13,603 nucleotides of DNA from Acetobacteraceae bacterium (GTDB taxonomy: Bacteria > Pseudomonadota > Alphaproteobacteria > Acetobacterales > Acetobacteraceae). A program made the translations under genes and the position numbers. The notes beneath the pieces are model-generated. The model was not told the origin of the DNA, did no database searches, and saw only the letters and a program-made list of their open reading frames with translations. Position 1 is the stretch's first letter. Each line of letters opens with the position of its first letter. Location: contig JADGHI010000049.1 of NCBI GenBank assembly GCA_019689515.1, forward strand, positions 1 to 13,603, given 5' to 3'. Shown piece by piece: positions 1 to 7,494 of the stretch.

Positions 1-38
1 ATGTCCACCACGCGCACGCCATCGAGCGCCCCGGCCAT
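1..38 (-). CDS. CaiB/BaiF family CoA-transferase, N-terminal fragment cut by the window edge
   Basis: Reading the minus strand from an ATG at 38 gives MAGALDGVRVVD before the window ends. The LDGVRVVD opening is typical of family III CoA-transferases (CaiB/BaiF, formyl-CoA transferase type), which move CoA between carboxylic acids in the cytoplasm. A purine-rich AAGGGG lies 12 nt upstream of the ATG. The gene diverges from the solute-binding protein gene starting at 162, and this neighbour pair is common in Acetobacteraceae and Burkholderiales. Only 12 codons are visible, so the family call rests on a short motif plus context; the substrate cannot be guessed. Confidence 0.6.
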   Translation of the reverse strand, partial: MAGALDGVRVVD

Positions 39-161
39 CCCGACCCCCGTCCCCTTCCCTGTCCGGCCGCAGGTTGGACCGGATGGACGCCGGCGAAAAG
101 CCCGGCTGGCGCGAATCCGCAAGAGCCCCCAGGATCGCCCGAAACAAGAGGGAGGAACGTG
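39..161. promoter_or_regulatory. Divergent intergenic region between CoA-transferase and Bug receptor genes
   Basis: This 123-bp gap separates two divergent starts and must hold promoters or 5' leaders for both. For the plus-strand gene, GGAGG at 151-155 is placed 6 nt before the ATG at 162. That favours 162 over the overlapping GTG at 159, which would have only 3 nt of spacing. I could not identify convincing -35/-10 boxes or an operator dyad. Confidence 0.4.
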
Positions 162-1148
162 ATGGACCGCAGGACGGTGCTCGGGGGGCTTCCGGCGCTC
201 GCTTCGGGCGCGGCGGCGCGTGCTGCGCAGGCGCAACAGGATCGGTTTCCTTCACGGACCGTGCGCCTGGTGGTGCCCTTTGCGCCCGGAGGCCCCACCG
301 ATGTCTTCGCGCGCCGCTTCGCCGACCCCTTCGCCCGCGCGCTCGGCCAGACGGTGGTGGTGGACAACAAGGCGGGCGCCGGCGGGATGCTCGGCGCGCA
401 GGAGGTCGCGCGCTCGCGCCCCGACGGGTATACGCTGCTCTTCCACGCCTCGTCCTCCGCGGTGACCAGCCCGCTGGCCTATCGCCGGCCGCTCTACGAT
501 CCGGTGCGCGACTTCTCGCAGGTCGCGGTCCTCGGCGTCGTGCCCTTCGTCATCGCGGTCGGTCCGCAGCTTCCGGTCCGGAGCCTGCCGGAGCTGGTGG
601 CGAAGATCCGCGAGCGGCCCGGGGCCTACAGCTTCGGCAGTTCGGGCGTGGGCACTAGCAATCACCTTGCGGGCGAGCTGTTCCTGACGCGCGCCGGCGG
701 ACTCCGGGCCGAGCACGTGCCCTATCGCGGCAGCGGCCCGGCGATCCAGGACCTGGTGGCGGGCACCACGGCCTTCATGGTGGACACCTACAGCACGCTG
801 ACGGGGCTCTACCAGGAGCGGCGCCTCAACATCCTCGCGGCGCTGCATGAACGGCGGCTCGCGGCGGCGCCCTCGATCCCCACCGCGGCCGAGCAGGGCG
901 TGCAGGGCGCGGAAGCCGGCACCTTCAACGCGCTCGCCGGCGCCGCCGGCACGCCGCCGGACATCGTCGCCACGCTTGCCGGCGCGGTGCGGCGGACGAT
1001 GGCGGACGAGGCCTTCCGGCGCGAGCTGGAGCGCCTCTCCATCGAGCCGGTGACGGAGAGCGGGCCGGAGCACATGCTGCGCTTCCTCGAGGCCGAGGTG
1101 GCGAAGTGGCGGCCCGTGATCCGGGCGACGGGGGTGAGCATCGAGTGA
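162..1148 (+). CDS. Bug/TctC family periplasmic solute-binding protein (tripartite tricarboxylate transporter receptor)
   Basis: The 328-residue product has the usual length for the Bug (TctC, PF03401) family, whose members capture small carboxylates or other solutes in the periplasm for TctAB-type permeases. Residues 1-24 form an export signal with a twin arginine (RRTVL at 3-7), a hydrophobic stretch and an AQA cleavage site before Q25, so Tat export is likely. The family hallmarks follow: VRLVVPFAPGGPTD near residues 35-48, then VVVDNKAGAGG, and the late RGSGPAIQDLVAG. The ATG at 162 has GGAGG 6 nt upstream. No TctA or TctB membrane genes are in the window, so this is an orphan receptor, as is common in lineages with many Bug paralogues. 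The divergent CoA-transferase hints at a carboxylic acid ligand, but that is inference. It converges with the gcd gene 30 bp downstream. Confidence 0.95.
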   Translation: MDRRTVLGGLPALASGAAARAAQAQQDRFPSRTVRLVVPFAPGGPTDVFARRFADPFARALGQTVVVDNKAGAGGMLGAQEVARSRPDGYTLLFHASSSAVTSPLAYRRPLYDPVRDFSQVAVLGVVPFVIAVGPQLPVRSLPELVAKIRERPGAYSFGSSGVGTSNHLAGELFLTRAGGLRAEHVPYRGSGPAIQDLVAGTTAFMVDTYSTLTGLYQERRLNILAALHERRLAAAPSIPTAAEQGVQGAEAGTFNALAGAAGTPPDIVATLAGAVRRTMADEAFRRELERLSIEPVTESGPEHMLRFLEAEVAKWRPVIRATGVSIE

Positions 1149-1165
1149 GCGGCGCGGCGCGGCGC

Positions 1166-1187
1166 GGACGGGCCGGCGCTACCGTCC
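1166..1187. terminator. Weak bidirectional hairpin between convergent genes
   Basis: GGACGG (1166-1171) and CCGTCC (1182-1187) form a 6-bp stem with a 10-nt loop in the 30-bp gap between the Bug stop and the gcd stop, overlapping the gcd stop codon. There is no T-run on either side. It is the only structure in the convergent gap and could slow transcription from both sides, but it is weak. Confidence 0.25.
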
Positions 1188-3716
1188 CGGCGGCAGCGCG
1201 TAGGCAATGACGGCGTCGCCCGGCCTGGTGCCGAGCGAGCCGTGGCCACCCGCCACGACGAGGACGAACTGGCGCCCGTCGGCGCCCTCATAGGTCATCG
1301 GCGTGGCCTGGCCGCCGGCCGGGAGGCGGCTCTCCCAGAGCTGCCGGCCGTTCGAGACGTCGTAGGCCCGCACGTAGCGGTCGAGCGTGCCCGAGAGGAA
1401 GGCGACGCCGCCGGCCGTCACGATGGGGCCGCCGAGATTCGGCACGCCCATGCGGAAGGGCAGCGGGATCGGCGTCAGGTCCTGCACCGTGCCGTTCTTG
1501 TGCATCCAGGCGATCCGGCCCGTCGCCAGCTCCACGCCCGCGACATAGCCCCAGGGCGGCGCCTGGCAGGGGATGCCCAGCGGGGAGAGGAAGGCGTGCA
1601 GCTTCACCGCGAAGGGCGCGCCGAAATTCTCGTTCAGAGCCGGCAGGCTGCCGCGCGGGCGGTTCGCGCCCTGCACATAGAGCGTGGTGTCGTCGGCGCG
1701 CGGCACGAGCTGCGAGACGAAGGCGAGGTAGGTCGGCGTCGTGAAGGCGATCTGCCGTTGCGGGTCCACCGCGATGCCGCCCCAGTTGAAGACGCCGAAA
1801 TTGCCCGGATAGACGAGCGTTCCCTGCACCGAGGGGGGCGTGAAGCGGCCCTCGTAGCGCAGCCGGTGGAACTGGATGCGGCAGGCGAGCTGGTCGAAGA
1901 CCGTCGCGCCCCACATGTCCCGCCCGGTGAGCGGGGTCGGGCCGAAGGAGAGCGCCGAGACCGGCTGGGTCGGCGCGGCGTGGTCGCCCTCGGCGGCGCC
2001 CTGCGGCGCCGGCACCTCGCGCACCGGCAGGATCGGCGTGCCGCTGCGCCGGTCGAGCACGTAGATCTCGCCCTGCTTGGTCGGCTGCACCAGCGCCGGG
2101 ACGGTCTGCCCGTTGATCGTGAGGTCCAGGAGGCTCGGCTGCGCGGGAACGTCGTAGTCCCAGAGGTCGTGATGCACGGTCTGGAACACCCAGCGCAGGC
2201 GTCCGGTGGCGAGGTCCAGCGCCACGATCGAGGAGGAGAGGCGCTCGACGCTCGGGCTCCGCCGTCCGCCCCACTGGTCCGGTGGCTGGTTGCCCATCGG
2301 CACGTAGACGAGGCCGAGGCCCTCATCCACGCTCATGATCGCCCAGCTGTTCGGCGAATTGGCCGTGTAGGTCCGGTCCGGCGGGATGGGGGCCGTGGCG
2401 TCCGGATCGCCCGAATCCCAGTTCCAGACCAGCGCGCCGGTGTTGGCGTCGTAGGCGCGGATCACCCCGGACTGCTCGTGGACCGAGACGTTGTCGAGCA
2501 CCGTGCCGCCGACGATGACGAGGTTCCCGGCCACGGGCGGCGGCGAGGTCGAGTAGTACGCGCCCGGCCGGATGTTCGGCATGTTGGCCCAGAGATCGAT
2601 CTGGCCCGTTCCGCCGCCGAAATTCGTGCAGACCGCGCCGGTTTCCGGGTCGAGCGCGATCAGCCGCCCGTCCGCGGTCGGCATGAAGAGCTTCGCCGCG
2701 CAGTCCTGCCTGCGCCTCGCCGCATCCTCGGCCGCGATCGGCAGGTCCGGCACCGCCGCCCGCGCCGCCTCGCGCCGGGCCACGTCCTCTGGCGGCAAGG
2801 CGGCAGGGGGCGCCGCCGCCTGCCCCTGCGGCGGCCCCGCGTAGTAGGACAGGCCGCGGCAGGTCAGGTGCTGAAGTGCGAGGTTGCCGCGGATCCTCGG
2901 ATCGTAGCGCCAGACCTCGGCCCCGGTGGTCGCATCGAGGGCGATGACGCGCTGGTGCGGCGTGCAGAGGAACAGCCGGTTGCCGATCTTCAGCGGCGTG
3001 ACCTCGTAGGTCGTCTCCTCGGGATCGCCGGACCGGCCGCGGACATCGCCGGTGTGGTAGGTCCACGCGACCTGCAGGTCCGCGACATTGGCCGGCGTGA
3101 TCTGGGCGAGCGGCGAGTAGCGTTGGCCGAGACCGGTCCGCCCATAGGCGACCCACTCGCCCGGCGGGACGCCTCCTTCCGACGCCGCGGCGGCGGGGCT
3201 CGCGGCGACGCGCGCCGGGGACAGGGTGCCCACGGTGCGATGCAGATCCACGAACCAGGACAGGACGGCCACGACCAGGGCGAGCACGAGTGTTGCCGTC
3301 AGCGGCAGGCCGGCGCCGCGCAGGGCCGACACCCGCCGCGACGGCATCGGCACGCCGGCCGCCTCAACGGCGGGCCGGGGATGGAGCGCGCGCGTGACCC
3401 AGGGCGTCAGCAGGAAAAGCCCGAGGACGAAGAGGACATTGCCGCGTGCCGCCAGGGGCCACCAGTCGAGCCCGACCTCCCACAACGCCCACAGGAGCGT
3501 GCCGAGGGTGACGAGCGCATAGACCCAGAGGGCGGCCGGCCTGCGCGCGATGAGGAGGACGCCCGCCAGGACGAGACCGAGGCCGGCGATGAGGTAGTAC
3601 CAGGAGCCGCCGAGCGCGATCAGCCAGGCCCCTCCGGCGCCGAGGGCCACGCCGGTCAGGGCGACGACGATGCCTGTCACCAGCGGCACGGAACTCCGCC
3701 GTTGTTCGCCGCGCAT
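1179..3716 (-). CDS. gcd: Membrane-bound PQQ-dependent glucose dehydrogenase
   Basis: The 845-residue product belongs to the glucose/quinate/shikimate quinoprotein dehydrogenases and most resembles Gcd, which oxidises glucose to gluconolactone in the periplasm and passes electrons to ubiquinone. Five membrane segments lie at about residues 11-35, 39-57, 60-80, 93-110 and 136-156, followed by the PQQ beta-propeller from about 185 (GEWVAYGRTGLGQRYSPL). HHDLWDYDVPAQP contains D520 and a lysine follows at 547. The 27-residue spacing equals that of the catalytic Asp466/Lys493 pair of E. coli Gcd. The C-terminal LPAGGQATPMTYE and AGGHGSLGT motifs are intact. Length is about 50 residues above E. coli Gcd, largely from an Ala/Pro/Arg-rich insert at about 291-337. 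AAGGAGG (3719-3725) is a perfect Shine-Dalgarno but only 2 nt from the ATG; no better in-frame start exists. Quinate or another polyol remains a possible substrate. Confidence 0.93.
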   Translation of the reverse strand: MRGEQRRSSVPLVTGIVVALTGVALGAGGAWLIALGGSWYYLIAGLGLVLAGVLLIARRPAALWVYALVTLGTLLWALWEVGLDWWPLAARGNVLFVLGLFLLTPWVTRALHPRPAVEAAGVPMPSRRVSALRGAGLPLTATLVLALVVAVLSWFVDLHRTVGTLSPARVAASPAAAASEGGVPPGEWVAYGRTGLGQRYSPLAQITPANVADLQVAWTYHTGDVRGRSGDPEETTYEVTPLKIGNRLFLCTPHQRVIALDATTGAEVWRYDPRIRGNLALQHLTCRGLSYYAGPPQGQAAAPPAALPPEDVARREAARAAVPDLPIAAEDAARRRQDCAAKLFMPTADGRLIALDPETGAVCTNFGGGTGQIDLWANMPNIRPGAYYSTSPPPVAGNLVIVGGTVLDNVSVHEQSGVIRAYDANTGALVWNWDSGDPDATAPIPPDRTYTANSPNSWAIMSVDEGLGLVYVPMGNQPPDQWGGRRSPSVERLSSSIVALDLATGRLRWVFQTVHHDLWDYDVPAQPSLLDLTINGQTVPALVQPTKQGEIYVLDRRSGTPILPVREVPAPQGAAEGDHAAPTQPVSALSFGPTPLTGRDMWGATVFDQLACRIQFHRLRYEGRFTPPSVQGTLVYPGNFGVFNWGGIAVDPQRQIAFTTPTYLAFVSQLVPRADDTTLYVQGANRPRGSLPALNENFGAPFAVKLHAFLSPLGIPCQAPPWGYVAGVELATGRIAWMHKNGTVQDLTPIPLPFRMGVPNLGGPIVTAGGVAFLSGTLDRYVRAYDVSNGRQLWESRLPAGGQATPMTYEGADGRQFVLVVAGGHGSLGTRPGDAVIAYALPPGR

Positions 3717-3871
3717 GGCCTCCTTCCGTGCATATCGCGAATCGGCTGCAAAACGCTCGGTGGCGGCGCAGCGTTGCACTCGGAACTCGGGCCGATTGTT
3801 CCAGCGAGGGGAATGCCGGAGACTGCGCCACGCCTTGGCGGCGTCCTGCGCAGCGCCGTCGGTCGCCGCCG

Positions 3872-3894
3872 AGTCCGAACCGTGGATTCGGACT
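3872..3894. promoter_or_regulatory. Perfect 8-bp dyad upstream of gcd, candidate operator
   Basis: AGTCCGAA (3872-3879) is exactly repeated in inverse as TTCGGACT (3887-3894) with 7 nt between. Centre-to-centre spacing is 15 bp. The arms contain A and T in otherwise very GC-rich DNA, and no T-run follows on either strand. It is 156 bp upstream of the gcd ATG, which suits a dimeric regulator site better than a terminator. No regulator gene is adjacent, so the binding protein is unknown. Confidence 0.35.
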
Positions 3895-3962
3895 GCGGAA
3901 CGGGCGGTCCTGATGGCGATGCGCCAACCGTCGGAGTGGCCAGACGTCGCAACGGCGCCAGA

Positions 3963-3982
3963 CGGCCGGGGGAGCCCGGCCG
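3963..3982 (-). terminator. Strong hairpin downstream of the MFS gene (second of two)
   Basis: CGGCCGGG (3963-3970) pairs perfectly with CCCGGCCG (3975-3982) around a 4-nt loop. It lies 41 bp past the MFS stop on the minus strand, before the gcd leader. The stem is very stable; the following sequence (TCTGGCGCCGTTG) has only scattered T residues, so it would be a non-canonical intrinsic terminator or a 3'-end stabilising hairpin. Confidence 0.5.
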
Positions 3983-3998
3983 CGGCGCACTGTCCGGC

Positions 3999-4014
3999 CC
4001 GGTGCGTCCACCGG
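3999..4014 (-). terminator. Hairpin immediately downstream of the MFS gene (first of two)
   Basis: CCGGTG (3999-4004) and CACCGG (4009-4014) form a 6-bp stem with a 4-nt loop. It can extend by two more pairs past one mismatch. It sits 9 bp after the MFS stop on the minus strand and precedes the stronger hairpin at 3963-3982. Together they form a plausible double 3' end. Confidence 0.4.
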
Positions 4015-4023
4015 CCCGCGCCG

Positions 4024-5253
4024 TCAGCTTTCCGTCCGCAGCCTCGGCGCGAGCAGCAGCGCGAGCGGGCAAGTCAGCAGCGCCGCCCCCGCCGCCGCGG
4101 CCATACCCCAGGCGGCGCCAGCGAGGTCGCCGATGGTGCCGTAGAGCACCGGCGACAGCGCGCTCGAACCAATCGTGCCCGTGTAGAACAGCGCGAAGGC
4201 GCGCTCGACGCGGTCCGGCGGCGCCAGCTCCGGCACCGTGCCGTAGAGCACCGAGGAGGTGCCGTTCAGCATCACGCCGAGCAGCGGCAGCACCACCAGC
4301 GACGGCGCCAGCGGCAGGGCCAGCACCGCGAGGATCATCACCGCCGTGCCGATCTCGGTGGCCACCACGGTGGCGAGCACGCCCAGCCGGGCACCGAGCC
4401 AGCCGAAAGCGAATTTGCCCGCGGCGCCGCCCAGGAACACCAGAGTCAGGGCGAGGCCGATCAACGGCACATCCGCGCCCTTGGCGCCCAGCAGGAAGGG
4501 CAGGAAGACCAGGAAGCCGGTACGCACGCCGCCGGCGAGCACGCCGATGCCGAGCAGCAGCGCGAAGGCGCCGCGATTGCTGCCACGGCCGGCGGCGGCC
4601 GTCTCCGCCGGCCGTGCGGCGCGCGTGTCCGCACCCGCTGCCGCCGCGCCACTGCCACCGAAGGCCGGGATCAGCGCCCGGACCAGGACGGCCGTGAGCA
4701 GCCCGACCAGGGCCAGCAGCCACAGCGCCTCGCGCCACGACATCCACACCAGCAGCAGCGAGGTCAGCGCCGGCAGCGCCGCCTTCCCCAGATCGCCGGT
4801 GAAGTTGTAGGTGCCGAGCGGGCCGCGCGCGGCCCCGCCATAGGCGCGCGAGACCGCCGCGGAGGCCAGCGGGTGCTGGGTGCTGGAGCCCGCGCCCGCC
4901 AATGCCAGCGCGACGCACAGCCCGACCAGCCCGCCGGACAGGCCGGCGAGCGCGAAGCCCAGGGCGGAGAGCACCGTCCCCGCCACCAGCACCGTCCGCC
5001 CGCCGAGGTGCTCGGCGAGCCGGCCCGCGGGCACCTGCAACACTGCCATGGCACCGGAGAACAGGCCGCGCAGCGCCGCGAGCGCGCCGTAGCCGAGGCC
5101 GAATTCCGCCTGCCACAAGGGCAGCAGGACGTAGATGAGGTCGGCATAGCCGTCGTGCAGCGCGTGCGCGCAGCCGGCACCCGCCAGGGCGCGCCGGGCC
5201 TGCGGGCGGGGCGAGGCGGGAGCGCCGTCATCAACCGCCGTCGTCACGGACAT
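4024..5253 (-). CDS. MFS transporter with fosmidomycin-resistance (Fsr)-like features
   Basis: The 409-residue product has about twelve hydrophobic segments and the usual size of a major facilitator superfamily carrier of the inner membrane. A charged loop resembling MFS motif A (AGRLAEHLGGR) follows segment 2. The first segment is preceded by HALHDGYADL, and segment 4 is followed by GAGSSTQHPLASAAVSR. These resemble the HLLND and GTGSSVFHPE signatures that I recall from the Fsr group of drug/proton antiporters. This is recall, not an alignment, so substrate and direction are unknown. The ATG at 5253 has GGAGG (5264-5268) 10 nt upstream. A longer in-frame extension to 5433 is low-complexity and has no family match. 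The gene is isolated: 309 bp from the upstream ligase gene and followed by two hairpins. An uptake role for an acid used by the ligase is possible but unsupported. Confidence 0.88.
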   Translation of the reverse strand: MSVTTAVDDGAPASPRPQARRALAGAGCAHALHDGYADLIYVLLPLWQAEFGLGYGALAALRGLFSGAMAVLQVPAGRLAEHLGGRTVLVAGTVLSALGFALAGLSGGLVGLCVALALAGAGSSTQHPLASAAVSRAYGGAARGPLGTYNFTGDLGKAALPALTSLLLVWMSWREALWLLALVGLLTAVLVRALIPAFGGSGAAAAGADTRAARPAETAAAGRGSNRGAFALLLGIGVLAGGVRTGFLVFLPFLLGAKGADVPLIGLALTLVFLGGAAGKFAFGWLGARLGVLATVVATEIGTAVMILAVLALPLAPSLVVLPLLGVMLNGTSSVLYGTVPELAPPDRVERAFALFYTGTIGSSALSPVLYGTIGDLAGAAWGMAAAAGAALLTCPLALLLAPRLRTES

Positions 5254-5562
5254 GGGCCATGTACCTCCGGCGCGGCCGCGGAGACCGGCACCGGCAGCGA
5301 TTAAAGGCCGGGGGCGGGTCCGGCGGAAGGCCGGATCAACAGGATCGCGTATGGAGGCTTGGTGTCCCCGGGGACGCGCCGCGATCGCGCAGGGCGCGTG
5401 GAACCATCGCGTGGCAGCCGCCCCCGCCCGCACGACATCCCAGGAGCCTCACCGCGTGTTCCGCCCTGGCAAAACCGGGTCCAACACGCCAGCGGCGAAG
5501 GCTGCTCATGCACTCCCATCCTAATCCTCCCCAGCGTCGCAAAGAGGACGCGATGGTGGTGC
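5254..5562. promoter_or_regulatory. Intergenic region between the acyl-CoA synthetase and MFS genes
   Basis: No credible gene is seen in these 309 bp; the short open frames are Arg/Pro-rich and have no good ribosome binding site. Behind the synthetase stop (minus strand) is a 7-bp inverted repeat at 5454-5489. Nearer the MFS start is a short hairpin, TCCGGC (5319-5324) and GCCGGA (5330-5335), with a 5-nt loop, 66 bp upstream of the ATG. The MFS promoter should lie between these, but I cannot name its boxes. Confidence 0.4.
5454..5489 (-). terminator. Inverted repeat downstream of the acyl-CoA synthetase
   Basis: GCGTGTT (5454-5460) and AACACGC (5483-5489) are a perfect 7-bp inverted repeat with a 22-nt spacer, 73 bp past the synthetase stop on the minus strand. 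No T-run follows. It may help form the 3' end, but the long loop makes it weak. Confidence 0.25.
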
Positions 5563-7227
5563 TCAGCCGCCCCGCACCCGCGCCCGCAGCTCGAATTTCT
5601 GGATCTTCCCCGTCGCCGTCTTGGGCAGCGGACCGAAGGTGACGTGCTTCGGCACCTTGAAGCGCGCGAGCTGGCCGCGGCACCAGGCGATGATGTCCTC
5701 CGGCGTCACCCGTCCCTCCGCCTCCGGCTTCAGCGTAACGAAGGCGTGCGGCACCTCGCCCCATTTCTCGTCCGGATGCGCGACCACCGCGGCCTCCATC
5801 ACGTCCGGATGGCGGTACAGCGCCTCCTCGACCTCCAGGGAGGAAATGTTCTCGCCGCCGGAGATGACGATGTCCTTGGCGCGGTCCTTCACCTCGATGT
5901 AGCCGTCCGGGTGCAGCACGCCGAGGTCGCCGGTGAGGAACCAGTCGCCGACGAACACCGCCGCGTTGGCCTTCGGGTTGCGCAGGTAGCCCTTCATGAT
6001 GGTGTTGCCGCGCTGCGCGATCTCGCCGAGGGTCACGCCGTCCGCCGGCACCGGGCGGCCGGTCGCCCGGTCGAGCACCGTCGCGTCTTCGAGCGTCGGC
6101 AGCGGCACGCCCTGGCGCGCCATGAAGGCGGCGCGCTCCTCCAGCGGGCGGTCCTCCAGCCCCGGCTGCCAGGCACAGAGCAGGGATGGGCCGTAGCTCT
6201 CCGTCAGGCCGTAGAGGTGCAGAACGGAGAAGCCCATCGCCTCCATCTTCGCGATCACGGCGGAGGGCGGCGCGGCGCCGCCGGTCGCGACCTTCACGAT
6301 CTGCGCGGGGCGGCGCTGCACCTCGGCCGGCGCGTGGATCAGCATGGTCAGCACCACCGGCGCGGCACAGAGATGCGTCACGCCTTCCTCGGCGACCAGG
6401 CGGAAGATCTCGGCCGGGTCCACGCGGCGCAGGCAGACATGCGTGCCGCCCGCGAGCGTCACCGCCCAGGTGTAGGTCCAGCCGTTGCAGTGGAACATCG
6501 GCAGCGTCCAGAGATAGACGCTGCGCGGCGAAAGCTCGAAGGAGAGCGCGTTGCCGAAGGCGTTCAGATAGGCGCCACGGTGATGTACCACCACGCCCTT
6601 CGGATCGCCCGTCGTGCCGGAGGTGTAGGAGAGCGAGATCGCGGCCCACTCATCCGCCGGCACGCGCGGGGCGAAGTCCGGGTCGCCGCCGGCGAGGAAC
6701 TGCTCGTAGGGCTCGGCGTCGAGCGCGGCGCCGCCCGGCCCGAGCGGATCGTCCACCACCACCACGCGCGGCCGCCGCGCTTCATCAAGGCCGGCGAGCG
6801 CGGCACCCGCGACGCCGGCGAACTCCCGGTCCACCACGAACACCCGCGCGCCGGAATGGCGTAAGATGAAGCCGATCGTGGCCGCGTCGAGCCGCGTGTT
6901 GATCGGGCAGAGCACCGCGCCGGCCATCGGCACGCCGTAATGCGCCTCCAGCATCTCCGGCACGTTCGGCAGCAGCACGGCGACCGCCTCGCCGGGGCCG
7001 ACGCCGGCACGCACCAGCGCGGAGGCGAGACGGCGCGAACGCTCGAGCAGCGTCGCGTAGGTGATCCGCCGCGGACCGTGCACCACGCCGACGCGCGGCC
7101 CCCAGACGCGCGCCGCGCGGAACAGGAAGGAGACGGGCGAGAGCGGCACGTGGTTCGCCGCGTTGCGCGGCAGGTCGTCCGCCCCCGGTGTGGGCCCGTC
7201 CAGCATCGTCATCGGCTGCTGCTGCAT
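5563..7227 (-). CDS. AMP-forming acyl-CoA synthetase (acyl-CoA ligase, DmdB-like)
   Basis: The 554-residue product is a full-length member of the ANL adenylating superfamily, which activates a carboxylic acid with ATP and then forms its CoA thioester in the cytoplasm. Visible core motifs are the P-loop YTSGTTGDPKG (201-211), YGLTES (339-344), the TGD of GDWFLTGDLG (427-436) and the hinge region DRAKDIVISGGENIS (448-462). The catalytic lysine is in PKTATGKIQK (K541). The region TLPMFHCNGWTYTW and the overall length match the medium-chain / methylmercaptopropionate-CoA ligase (DmdB) branch rather than acetyl-CoA synthetase. The substrate is probably a short or medium acyl or aryl acid but is unproven. 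GGAGGGAG (7236-7243) sits 8 nt before the ATG at 7227. The open frame extends upstream to 7473 but without family homology. No beta-oxidation genes are adjacent. Confidence 0.93.
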   Translation of the reverse strand: MQQQPMTMLDGPTPGADDLPRNAANHVPLSPVSFLFRAARVWGPRVGVVHGPRRITYATLLERSRRLASALVRAGVGPGEAVAVLLPNVPEMLEAHYGVPMAGAVLCPINTRLDAATIGFILRHSGARVFVVDREFAGVAGAALAGLDEARRPRVVVVDDPLGPGGAALDAEPYEQFLAGGDPDFAPRVPADEWAAISLSYTSGTTGDPKGVVVHHRGAYLNAFGNALSFELSPRSVYLWTLPMFHCNGWTYTWAVTLAGGTHVCLRRVDPAEIFRLVAEEGVTHLCAAPVVLTMLIHAPAEVQRRPAQIVKVATGGAAPPSAVIAKMEAMGFSVLHLYGLTESYGPSLLCAWQPGLEDRPLEERAAFMARQGVPLPTLEDATVLDRATGRPVPADGVTLGEIAQRGNTIMKGYLRNPKANAAVFVGDWFLTGDLGVLHPDGYIEVKDRAKDIVISGGENISSLEVEEALYRHPDVMEAAVVAHPDEKWGEVPHAFVTLKPEAEGRVTPEDIIAWCRGQLARFKVPKHVTFGPLPKTATGKIQKFELRARVRGG

Positions 7228-7454
7228 CCCTGGATCTCCCTCCGCCCGTCCGTCCGCACGCGGTCGGCACGGGCGTACGCATGGCGCAACCGGACCCGAT
7301 CGGCACGGTGGCGGCAAGAGGGCAGGGACTACGGGGCCGCGCGGATGCCCTCCGATGCCGCCGCCCCGGTTTCCGCCCACTGGCTGCTGCCCGTAACCCC
7401 GGCGCGGGCGCCGCTCATCGGAGGCGGGCGGGCGGGAAGAGCACGGTCGCCACA

Positions 7455-7489
7455 GCGGCGGATCCCGCGCCAACGAAGCCTTCCGCCGC
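7455..7489 (-). terminator. Inverted repeat just after the 66-residue membrane protein gene
   Basis: GCGGCGGA (7455-7462) and TCCGCCGC (7482-7489) are a perfect 8-bp inverted repeat with a 19-nt loop. It starts 5 bp beyond the TGA at 7495-7497 on the minus strand, the place expected for a 3'-end hairpin. There is no T-run. It mildly supports the reality of the small gene. Confidence 0.35.
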
Positions 7490-7494
7490 CCGGC

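Larger units (their letters stand above)
3717..4023. promoter_or_regulatory. Intergenic region upstream of gcd, with hairpins and a dyad
   Basis: This 307-bp stretch between the MFS stop and the gcd start holds no credible gene. On the minus strand it contains, in order, two hairpins just after the MFS gene (3999-4014 and 3963-3982), an 8-bp inverted repeat with 7-nt spacer (3872-3894), and about 150 bp of leader ending in the gcd Shine-Dalgarno. A gcd promoter must lie here, but I see no clear sigma-70 boxes. The layout is terminator, operator-like dyad, leader. Confidence 0.5.

Noticed and set aside
1149..1165. Tandem GGCGC-type short repeat in the Bug-gcd gap
   Set aside because: Very short, simple GC sequence typical of this genome; no sign of a variable repeat or mobile end.
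1242..4697. A 1151-codon open frame on the plus strand, antisense to gcd and the MFS gene
   Set aside because: It crosses two well-supported genes and the intergenic region, is Arg/Gly/Ala/His-rich with no domain, and is explained by scarce stop codons in very GC-rich DNA.
5231..5260. A nine-codon frame (MAHVRDDGG) overlapping the MFS start, a possible leader peptide
   Set aside because: The ribosome site is only 3 nt from its ATG, whereas it is 10 nt from the MFS ATG; nothing else marks it as a leader.
7264..7308. Direct repeat TCGGCACGG at 7264-7272 and 7300-7308 upstream of the acyl-CoA synthetase
   Set aside because: A 9-bp GC-rich direct repeat at 36-bp spacing is not far from chance in this composition, and no other element accompanies it.
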